Below, piece after piece: positions 1-7,386 of a DNA stretch of 9,163 nt (position 1 is the stretch's first letter; each line of letters begins with the position of its first letter). The stretch is from Sulfurovum sp. bin170 (GTDB lineage Bacteria; Campylobacterota; Campylobacteria; Campylobacterales; Sulfurovaceae): the NCBI RefSeq assembly GCF_010892395.1, contig NZ_JAACKB010000099.1:1-9163 (forward strand), written 5' to 3'. Both the position numbers and the translations under genes were made by a program. The notes beneath the pieces were generated by a model. It searched no databases. It saw only the letters and a program-made list of their open reading frames with translations, and had not been told where the DNA came from.

Positions 1-2
1 AA

Positions 3-815
3 AAAGCTGCTATTCAAGAAAATAAAAATACTGATAAAAGTATTTCGGAAGGTCTTGGGCAATTTAATATTTCTAGACCAAAAAAACTACATACATTAAC
101 ATTGAGTTTAGCACTCTTTACAGCTTGTCAAGCAGAACCTACCGTAGGTGATAAAAATATGATTACGCTTCCCTCTGATAGTAGCCAATTACTTATGGTA
201 ACAACAGCTAATTGGAGTACAAAAGATGGAGAGCTTCAACGATATGAGAGAGGGGATAAGAGTTGGAAAAAAGTAGGAACTCCTATAACCATTGTTTTAG
301 GCAGAAATGGTTTGGGTTGGGGAGTAGGACTACACACCGTGCCAAAAGATGCAAAATATGTAAAAAAAGAGGGAGACGGAAAAGCACCTGCTGGACTTTT
401 TGCGTTGGGTAATGGATTTGGGTATGATAATTTTGAGATAGATTTCCCATATAGTGCCTACAAAGAGACAGACCACTGTGTCGATGATAGTAAATCTAAG
501 CACTATAACACCATAATAGATAGTACCAAGACTGCAAAAGATTATAAAAGTTTTGAGCATATGAAGTTGAAAAATGACCTGTATAAGTATGGTATTACAG
601 TAAATCACAACTCAAATCAAGTGGCTAATGCAGGTTCATGTATCTTTATGCATATACGAAACAAAAATGGCAAAGGGACTGCTGGATGTACTGCGATGAG
701 AGAGGGTGAGATAGTTACTGTTTTGAAGTGGCTTAAGAGAGATAAAAAACCACTTCTGTTGCAGTTGCCTCAAAGTGAGATAGCAAAAAAAATTGCTGAT
801 AATAACTTAAAGTAA
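3..815 (+). CDS. L,D-transpeptidase family protein (YkuD fold), 5' end unresolved
   Basis: Probable periplasmic or lipid-anchored L,D-transpeptidase that cross-links or edits peptidoglycan through a catalytic cysteine. Numbering from the TTG at 102, family motifs appear in order: KKEGDGKAPAGLF (88-100), DHCVDDSKSKHYN (124-136), GSCIFMHI (178-185, His184) and GTAGCTAM (192-199, catalytic Cys196). This is the proteobacterial GSCIF..H / GTAGCTAM subtype. The catalytic domain looks complete to the TAA. The N-terminus is the problem. TTG102 has no ribosome-binding site and cuts into a signal-peptide-like stretch, KKLHTLTLSLALFTAC, whose LFTAC could be a lipobox. The frame stays open upstream to position 3, so the gene either runs off the left edge or starts at a rare codon such as ATT69, which would give MSRPKKLHTL followed by the hydrophobic core. 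The next gene is convergent, 76 bp away. Family call is firm; start and exact substrate are not. Confidence 0.85.
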   Translation, partial: KAAIQENKNTDKSISEGLGQFNISRPKKLHTLTLSLALFTACQAEPTVGDKNMITLPSDSSQLLMVTTANWSTKDGELQRYERGDKSWKKVGTPITIVLGRNGLGWGVGLHTVPKDAKYVKKEGDGKAPAGLFALGNGFGYDNFEIDFPYSAYKETDHCVDDSKSKHYNTIIDSTKTAKDYKSFEHMKLKNDLYKYGITVNHNSNQVANAGSCIFMHIRNKNGKGTAGCTAMREGEIVTVLKWLKRDKKPLLLQLPQSEIAKKIADNNLK

Positions 816-891
816 AATTTTAAACTTCTTGGACTAAAGTCTCCGATTCTAATCTTTTTGAAATTAATTTTGGGTAGGTACTTACAATCCC

Positions 892-2304
892 CTACTCCTC
901 AACAGGTATCAAAAGCTGTGGGTGTTTTTTGATACTTAAAAAATAGTGCGAAAATTTTCGAGAAAAGAAATTAGCAATAGGTTTTTTTAGAACCGACCTG
1001 TTAAATGGTACGATATGTAAAATCTCATCTGCATCTCTTAACTCTACTATAGGATTAGATTTTTTCTCTACTATATCTATATGAAAACTATAAAGATTTG
1101 ATAGACGCTCATAGTGTTCTATAATATTTTTTTTCTCTGAAAAATCACCTTCTGGGTCATAGTTACAGAGATTTAACTCCAACCCCAACCTCTCTGAGAG
1201 GTCAAATACGGAAGAGGAGATAGACTCCATCGCCTCCTCGTCTCCCATTAAAATCACTGCTTTGCTTATATCATATAGAGGATATTCACCAAAGAGGTAG
1301 ATAGAGCGTTTCTGCATATAGAGTCTATCCTGTAGAGAGCTTTTAAATAGAGAGTTATCTATTAAAAAGAGTCCTATATCATAGTAGACAGTATCATAAT
1401 CTATATTATTTAGTAGTTTATCATAGTGATAGTTGACTAGAAGCTGAATCGTGTCCGTCTCGAACTCTCTTAGCTCATCTAAAAGCTCTAAAGAGGTCAC
1501 ATGTGTCACACGAATATAGAGTCTACTCTTGGAGAGCTGTTTGAGAAGAAAAATCGCCTCATTAAGCTGTAGTATAATATCCTCCTTCTCGTGATCCATA
1601 TCTATAATAAGATAGAGATTTTTGCCAAATGGTTCAGGAAACAGCCCTTTTCTTCTAGTGATTCTTCTATATGCCCCCTCTAAAACCGTAGGATTCCCTA
1701 CAATTATCATCCTATCATTTGGTTTTATCATCGTTGTACTACTTGGAAGAATCTGCTTTTGAGCCCTATATATAACTGCTATACGCCACTTACTGTGAGA
1801 GACTGAACCTACATGTCTATATGCATATGAACTACCAAATGGAACTAGTACCTCCATAATCTCACCTCTACCCAAACCTATATTTTTAGCAACAATGGGA
1901 ACATCTGGAAGATGCTCGTAGAGATGACTTGCCATCAACTCATTGACATTAATAACCTTCACATAACTATCATCAAGCTCCAAATCATCCCACTTACTAA
2001 CAAATATAATACGAAGTTTAGGATATAACATTCGTACATTTTTATAGGAGTAGATAGCCTCCTCTCGGTCATTCATCACTATAAAAACAGCAGAGAAAGA
2101 GATTTCACTCATGATATTTTTAAGTTTTAGATAGCTTGTAGGGTCTTCTGCCAAAAATGATAAGTTACCTGTCTCTTCAACTGTTGATTTCAAATGATTA
2201 CTACAGGTGATATAATAACGGTTATTATCAATCCGACTCTTGCCTACCCACTCTAGAAAATGTTTTGCCATCTCACTATTTGCGAGGATTAATATGTTTT
2301 TCAT
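892..2304 (-). CDS. COG3400-type protein with degenerate RCK (TrkA-like) N-terminal half
   Basis: A 470-residue soluble protein of unknown function that I recognise as resembling the COG3400 family of Campylobacterota. Residues 1-122 look like an RCK_N Rossmann domain (KNILILANSEMAKHFLEWV, then FSAVFIVMND and RIIFVSKWDD), but the glycine motif GxGxxG is replaced by ANSEMA, so nucleotide binding may be altered or lost. Residues about 145-212 resemble a RCK_C (TrkA_C) ligand domain (GEIMEVLVPFGSSYAY, IKPNDRMIIVG). Residues about 228-470 contain two further alpha/beta stretches (NLYLIIDMDHEKEDI, SKAVILMGDEEAMESI) that could be USP-like; that is only an impression. No membrane segment is visible. 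The ATG at 2304 has AAAGAG four bases upstream. The gene is divergent from tgt. Role in potassium homeostasis is inferred from the domain type and the RCK genes nearby, not shown. Confidence 0.75.
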   Translation of the reverse strand: MKNILILANSEMAKHFLEWVGKSRIDNNRYYITCSNHLKSTVEETGNLSFLAEDPTSYLKLKNIMSEISFSAVFIVMNDREEAIYSYKNVRMLYPKLRIIFVSKWDDLELDDSYVKVINVNELMASHLYEHLPDVPIVAKNIGLGRGEIMEVLVPFGSSYAYRHVGSVSHSKWRIAVIYRAQKQILPSSTTMIKPNDRMIIVGNPTVLEGAYRRITRRKGLFPEPFGKNLYLIIDMDHEKEDIILQLNEAIFLLKQLSKSRLYIRVTHVTSLELLDELREFETDTIQLLVNYHYDKLLNNIDYDTVYYDIGLFLIDNSLFKSSLQDRLYMQKRSIYLFGEYPLYDISKAVILMGDEEAMESISSSVFDLSERLGLELNLCNYDPEGDFSEKKNIIEHYERLSNLYSFHIDIVEKKSNPIVELRDADEILHIVPFNRSVLKKPIANFFSRKFSHYFLSIKKHPQLLIPVEE

Positions 2305-2308
2305 TTAA

Positions 2309-2314
2309 CTCTTT
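2309..2314 (-). promoter_or_regulatory. Ribosome-binding site of the COG3400-type gene
   Basis: AAAGAG, four bases upstream of the ATG at 2304. It is a weak Shine-Dalgarno. The same AAAGAG core also precedes the soluble RCK gene and a possible internal start in the channel gene. Confidence 0.5.
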
Positions 2315-2318
2315 TAGG

Positions 2319-3489
<1,171 letters not shown>

Positions 3490-3504
<15 letters not shown>

Positions 3505-4185
3505 CATCCCCTTTGCAAACCTCTCCAAATCATCATTGTACCCTATACAGATAATAGTATCCCCACTATGCAACTGATGTTCAATACCACTACTAATAAA
3601 AACAAACTTCTCACTAGACTCCTCTTCTATAATCCCTAGCAGAAGCACACCACACTCAGAGAAGTTGACATCATCTGTCATCATGCCATTTAGGTAGGAG
3701 TTGGGAGAGATGAGCATCTCTTTGAAAGATATAGCATAACTATCAGAGACAAAACTTCCTAATAACTTGGTTGCTATGGGTTTTTGCAAGATATTGTGAA
3801 CATGAGCCGCACTCACTTGGTATAGGTCTATAATCCTATTAGCCCCTGCCATCTTTAGCTTCTCGGTGGTATGAACAGAATCGGAGATTGCGACTATGGT
3901 TGTTTTGGGAAAGAGAGAACGAAGAGATAGAGTCAAAAAGACATTTAGATGTTTATCATCCATCACACAGATAATGTAGCTATCATCCCCAATATCCAAT
4001 CTCTCCAATTTAGCGTCTTCTGTTACATCTAGCAGACGAACATTGACAAAACCATCCTTTTTGGCTCTACTGAAAGGCTCCTCTGTAGCCTCTATAATGT
4101 GAAGGTCAAAATCCTCTCTCCTTAGACCTTTTGCCAATGAGACACCCTGTATCCCATAACCAAAGAGAAATGCCTCTTTTCTCAT
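3490..4185 (-). CDS. Soluble RCK-domain (TrkA/KtrA-like) potassium regulator
   Basis: A 231-residue cytoplasmic protein consisting of one RCK unit. The N-terminal Rossmann domain carries canonical GYGIQG (Gly9, Gly11, Gly14) and the acidic residue Glu32 at the end of the second strand (HIIEA), as expected for NAD(H)- or adenine-nucleotide-binding RCK_N. Further hallmarks are SYIICVMDD (69-77) and IVAISDSVHTTEKLKMAGANRIID (97-120, where the family has a conserved AGA). Residues about 150-228 form a RCK_C ligand domain (SGDTIICIGY, 207-216). There are no membrane segments. Its ATG overlaps the channel's TGA as ATGA, with AAAGAGAG upstream, which implies translational coupling. The likely role is to gate or tune the channel encoded just upstream; alternatively it serves a Trk/Ktr transporter elsewhere. 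The family is certain, the partner is inferred. Confidence 0.88.
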
Positions 4186-5717
4186 GATGAACTCTCTTTA
4201 AAATACTCTACACTAATCTTCTGCCCCATCATCACCAAAGTATCACCCTCCTCTATTACTCTATCTGCTTTGGGATTGAAGATAAACTCACTATGAGAGC
4301 CTCTCTCTATACCAATCAGAAGAATTTTATATAATTTAAAGTTAATCTCACGCACCTCTTTGCCAATAAGTCTGCTCCGCTCTGATACTCTAAGCTCATC
4401 TATATGTGCAACATCTCTACCCATCAAAATAGAGTGTATCCCACTATAGACTACAGGTTGATTGATTGAGATGAGTAGCATCATATTGGTCACCTTATTG
4501 GGAATCAACACATGGTCAACTCCTGCTAGTTTAAACTTCTTCTCCATACTTGCATCGGTAGCTCTTGCTATGACTCTGATATTTTTAGAGACACTCTTTG
4601 CATTGAGGGTGATGTAGATATTCTCTATATCACTGTTGGTCAGACACAGAAGAGTGATATTTGCATAGTCTATATTAAATCTATTAAAAACCTCATGTTT
4701 ACTTGCATCTTCATGAATTGCATTGTAGCCATCCTTGGTTGCCATATCGACCCTCTCTTTATCTTTCTCAATGATTATATAGGCACTACCCAACTCCTGC
4801 TCCTGCTCCAAAAAAACCTTTGTCATCTGACCATAGCCACAGATAATAATAAAATCATCCTGTTTATTGATATTATCCACCACTCGGTTCTCTTTGAGTT
4901 CATCTAGCTTCTCCGAAAAAGCAGAGACTATCACAGAGGTGACAAAAGCAATCATAGCAATTCCACTTAGTATAATAAGCATAGAGACTGCCCTGCCCTG
5001 CTGTGTCACAGGAGATATATCCCCATAACCCACAGAGGAGATAGTCACCAACGCCCAATAAAAGGCATCAAAGAGTGTACCGATATTCTCGTTTTGCTTA
5101 TCTTCAAACACATAAAGAGCAATCCCTGCCGTCATCACAATAAAAAGCAGAAGTAGAAGCAGGGTAAATAGCTCAAACTTCTTATCTGCCAAAACCTCCA
5201 CAAACTGCTTGATACTCTTGGTATATCGCAGAAGCTTAAAGACTCGAAAGAGAACAAAAATACGAAGTATCCTAAGTGGTCTATAAGCAGGAAGTATCGC
5301 CAAGAGGTCAATGATAGCTGTTAGTGAGGTGATATATTCAAGCTTTCCCTTTAGCACCGTTTTAATAGGAACCCAAAGAGAGAATCGCTTCAATAGAAAC
5401 TCACTCTGATTATACTCTTTGATTATAGCTTTATGAAAATCATTATAGACCCAAAAACGCAAAAGATACTCGGTCAGAAAGAAGATGGACACCACATATA
5501 TATCATATATATCCATCCACTCAGGTAGAGGATTACGAACACCATAAATCAGTATCCCCACCGAAGTAAGAATAAGAAAAATCATCAAAATATCAAGGTA
5601 TCTCTTGTAGGGATAGTCAGGGTTTTGCAAGAGATTAAAGAGAAATTTTTTACTCTTTTGGTATGAATCTAGTCCATCTAAGAAAAAAGCAAATTTTACT
5701 ATTAGTTTTGATAGCAC
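4182..5717 (-). CDS. Six-transmembrane voltage-sensor-type potassium channel with C-terminal RCK domain
   Basis: Inner-membrane K+ channel, 511 residues, with the architecture of E. coli Kch. Segments: S1 about 42-60; S2 70-91 with Glu83; S3 127-143 with Asp137; S4 145-165 with charges at every third position (Arg146, Arg149, Arg152, Arg158, Lys161, Arg164; position 155 is Val); S5 181-204; pore helix 214-226; selectivity filter SVGYGD (228-233); S6 242-267. The filter is preceded by TISS instead of the usual TxxT. The RCK_N domain starts near 288 with CGYGQMTKVF (third glycine of GxGxxG replaced by Thr299), Glu317, and HEDAS (335-339). RCK_C spans about 440-500. The GTG start is supported by AAGGGG four bases upstream. 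It lies 18 bp after gatB and overlaps the soluble RCK gene by ATGA, so it is probably co-transcribed with both. Ligand and gating sign are unknown. Confidence 0.92.
   Translation of the reverse strand: MLSKLIVKFAFFLDGLDSYQKSKKFLFNLLQNPDYPYKRYLDILMIFLILTSVGILIYGVRNPLPEWMDIYDIYVVSIFFLTEYLLRFWVYNDFHKAIIKEYNQSEFLLKRFSLWVPIKTVLKGKLEYITSLTAIIDLLAILPAYRPLRILRIFVLFRVFKLLRYTKSIKQFVEVLADKKFELFTLLLLLLFIVMTAGIALYVFEDKQNENIGTLFDAFYWALVTISSVGYGDISPVTQQGRAVSMLIILSGIAMIAFVTSVIVSAFSEKLDELKENRVVDNINKQDDFIIICGYGQMTKVFLEQEQELGSAYIIIEKDKERVDMATKDGYNAIHEDASKHEVFNRFNIDYANITLLCLTNSDIENIYITLNAKSVSKNIRVIARATDASMEKKFKLAGVDHVLIPNKVTNMMLLISINQPVVYSGIHSILMGRDVAHIDELRVSERSRLIGKEVREINFKLYKILLIGIERGSHSEFIFNPKADRVIEEGDTLVMMGQKISVEYFKESSS
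4881..4895 (-). promoter_or_regulatory. Possible internal translation start for a soluble channel RCK
   Basis: At the S6/RCK junction, codons 279 and 280 are GTG GTG (4883-4878), and AAAGAG lies six bases upstream of the first (4895-4890). This is ideal Shine-Dalgarno spacing. Starting here would yield a 233-residue free RCK subunit, as MthK makes from an internal methionine. It may be chance, because AAA and GAG codons are common here. Confidence 0.25.
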
Positions 5718-5721
5718 TAAA

Positions 5722-5727
5722 CCCCTT
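5722..5727 (-). promoter_or_regulatory. Ribosome-binding site fixing the GTG start of the channel gene
   Basis: AAGGGG lies four bases upstream of GTG5717, inside the 18-bp gap after the gatB stop. No stronger site is seen near a later start, and S1 would remain intact from this start. Confidence 0.6.
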
Positions 5728-5735
5728 TTAAAATT

Positions 5736-7163
5736 TTATATTAACCTCTCTTTTAAGAGTTGATTAACTTTTTGAGGATTTGCAGAGCCTCTACTAGCTT
5801 TCATCGTCTGCCCTACAAAGAAACCAAAGAGCTTATCTTTACCAGATTTATACTGCTCCACTTTATCTTGGTTAGCTTCTAAAATCTTGTCGATAATCTC
5901 CAAGATTGCACCATCGTCAGAGACCTGCTTAAGTCCAAGAGACTCAATTAGCTCATCAATATCTCTCTCATTATCTATAAGTATATCCAAAATATCTTTA
6001 GCACCTTTACCATTGATTGTACCATCATCTATCTTGGATACCAACTCACCCAATTTTACAGCAGATACAGATGAAGTAGATATATTTAGACCTACTTTAT
6101 TAAGTCGTCCAAGTAGTTCTGTATTTAACCAATTTACAGAGTTTTTAGGAGATGCCCCTGTCTCTAACATATCTTCAAAAAAGTAAGCCAACTCTTTTGT
6201 AGAACAGAGAACCATAGCATCATCCTTTTTGATTTCCAACTCCATAATATATCGTTTGACCTTAGCATCAGGAAGTTCAGGCATCTTTTTTGCCTCTGCT
6301 ATCATCTCCTCTGTTACAATCAAAGGTCTTAAATCAGGGTCAGGAAAATAACGATAATCAGCCGCCTCCTCTTTACCTCTCATCGACTTAGTAACACCCT
6401 TGTCAACATCCCAAAGCCGAGTCTCTTGACGAACTTCACGCTCATAAACTCCATCTTCATAAGCCTCTGTCTGTCTCTGAACCTCATAAGCGATGGATGC
6501 TGCTACAAATTTAAAAGAGTTAATATTTTTTATCTCCACACGCGTTCCAAACTTCTTTTGCCCTTTTGGTCGGATAGAGACATTGACATCACAACGGAAC
6601 GACCCCTCTTGCATATTGGCATCAGATATATCCAAATAACGAACAGTAGAGTGCAACTTTTTCAGATAAGCCACAGCCTCATCAGAGTTTCTCATATCAG
6701 GATCAGATACTATCTCTAGCAGTGGAGTTCCTGCACGGTTTAGGTCAACTTTTGAGTGATTTCCCTCATGTATATTTTTACCAGCATCAGCCTCCAAGTG
6801 AGCTTGGGTCATCCCTATCCTCTTCTGCATACCATCTTTTAGGTCGATAAACACCTCACCTTTTTGCACAATAGCCTTGTGAAGTTGTGTAATCTGATAA
6901 GCAGATGGACTATCAGGATAAAAATATGATTTTCTATCAAAATTAGAGCTATGATTTACATTGCCATTGATAGCATAACCAAGCCTCATAGCCTTAATCG
7001 CTGCCTCTTTGTTAACTACAGGCAAAGCACCAGGGAGAGCTAGACAAGTAGGACAAGTGTTAGAGTTTTGATGCTCTGCAAAACTTGTAGGACAAGAGCA
7101 GAAAAGTTTCGTTTTGGTATTGAGTTGAACATGGACTTCTAAACCGATGACTGTTTCGAACAT
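5736..7163 (-). CDS. gatB: Aspartyl/glutamyl-tRNA amidotransferase subunit B
   Basis: GatB is the kinase/transamidation-scaffold subunit of GatCAB, which converts misacylated Glu-tRNA(Gln) and Asp-tRNA(Asn) to Gln- and Asn-tRNA using ATP and the ammonia delivered by GatA. From the ATG at 7163 it has 475 residues, normal for the family. It shows the opening [12 protein letters not shown], zinc-type cysteines 22, 24, 37 and 40, [51 protein letters not shown], the C-terminal YqeY-like tail, and the near-terminal [15 protein letters not shown]. The segment [13 protein letters not shown] departs from the more usual YFYPDLPKxYQIS. An upstream TTG at 7211 would add 16 residues but lies inside the promoter; AAGG eight bases before ATG7163 decides the start. 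gatA and gatC are not in the window. It is the first gene of the apparent operon with the K+ channel. Confidence 0.97.
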   Translation of the reverse strand: MFETVIGLEVHVQLNTKTKLFCSCPTSFAEHQNSNTCPTCLALPGALPVVNKEAAIKAMRLGYAINGNVNHSSNFDRKSYFYPDSPSAYQITQLHKAIVQKGEVFIDLKDGMQKRIGMTQAHLEADAGKNIHEGNHSKVDLNRAGTPLLEIVSDPDMRNSDEAVAYLKKLHSTVRYLDISDANMQEGSFRCDVNVSIRPKGQKKFGTRVEIKNINSFKFVAASIAYEVQRQTEAYEDGVYEREVRQETRLWDVDKGVTKSMRGKEEAADYRYFPDPDLRPLIVTEEMIAEAKKMPELPDAKVKRYIMELEIKKDDAMVLCSTKELAYFFEDMLETGASPKNSVNWLNTELLGRLNKVGLNISTSSVSAVKLGELVSKIDDGTINGKGAKDILDILIDNERDIDELIESLGLKQVSDDGAILEIIDKILEANQDKVEQYKSGKDKLFGFFVGQTMKASRGSANPQKVNQLLKERLI

Positions 7164-7171
7164 TAGATGAA

Positions 7172-7175
7172 CCTT
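7172..7175 (-). promoter_or_regulatory. Ribosome-binding site of gatB
   Basis: AAGG (within AAAAAAGG) eight bases upstream of ATG7163. It supports that start over the TTG at 7211, which overlaps the -10 box region. Confidence 0.6.
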
Positions 7176-7200
7176 TTTTCTATAATTAAAATTTTTGTGT

Positions 7201-7206
7201 ATTATA
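7201..7206 (-). promoter_or_regulatory. Promoter -10 box for the gatB operon
   Basis: Read on the minus strand this is a perfect TATAAT in the context TTTGGATATAATAC, with a weak TTTAAA about 16 bases upstream. Predicted transcription starts near 7194, giving a leader of about 31 bases before the gatB ATG. No other promoter is evident before the channel or soluble RCK genes. Confidence 0.6.
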
Positions 7207-7274
7207 TCCAAAGATAGATTGGTTTAAAAGATAGGTTTTTGGGTTGCTTCTAAAATAGGTCTTACATCTCAAAT

Positions 7275-7364
7275 TCAACATAGTTCGGGTGTAAACACAC
7301 CGATTCCGAAAATGCAGATTGCATATAAGGAACCGATGGCTTCAGCCTCGCTATATTTCAACAT
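7275..7364 (-). CDS. Possible 29-residue hydrophobic micro-ORF
   Basis: An ATG at 7364 preceded by a full AAGGAG (7374-7369) four bases upstream opens a 29-codon frame ending in TGA at 7277-7275. The peptide begins MLKYSEAEAIGSLY and has a hydrophobic middle (AICIFGIGVF), so it could be a tiny membrane peptide. The frame is 22 bp downstream of the large membrane-protein gene. Codon choice is richer in G and C (ATC, GGT, TGC, GCC) than in neighbouring genes. It coincides with the stem-loop cluster, so the frame may be incidental to an RNA or repeat element. No family recognised. Confidence 0.2.
   Translation of the reverse strand: MLKYSEAEAIGSLYAICIFGIGVFTPELC
7285..7347 (-). repeat. Cluster of three inverted repeats (structured RNA or REP/MITE-like element)
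   Basis: In minus-strand order: GGCT-GA-AGCC (7347-7338); CGGTTCC (7335-7329) pairing with GGAATCG (7307-7301) around an inner perfect ATGCA-ATC-TGCAT (7324-7312); and GGTGT-GTTT-ACACC (7301-7288), extendable to 7303/7285 with one bulged C. The outer stem of the middle hairpin has a G.U pair as minus-strand RNA but an A.C mismatch as plus-strand RNA, which favours a minus-strand transcript. By hand count, 33 of 69 bases at 7282-7350 are G or C, well above the surrounding AT-rich spacers. No U-tract follows, so it is not an ordinary terminator. Confidence 0.4.
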
Positions 7365-7386
7365 TGCACTCCTTAATTCATTGCCA

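Noticed and set aside
1..99. A second open frame (+1) with basic, hydrophobic residues ending in TAA at 97-99
   Set aside because: It could be the tail of an upstream gene, but 32 codons without any recognised motif cannot be told from chance. The frame of the L,D-transpeptidase is equally open and continues into a real protein.
816..891. Terminator between the convergent L,D-transpeptidase and COG3400-type genes
   Set aside because: Only short or two-base-loop pairings are present (GACT..AGTC, GTAGG..CCTAC) and none is followed by a clear U-tract.
7164..7211. Sixteen-residue N-terminal extension of GatB from TTG7211
   Set aside because: It overlaps the -10 box, lacks a ribosome-binding site, and GatB families start at the ETVIGLEVH segment.
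7285..7347. tRNA gene or intrinsic terminator in the stem-loop cluster
   Set aside because: No cloverleaf with acceptor and anticodon stems can be drawn, and no U-run follows any of the hairpins.
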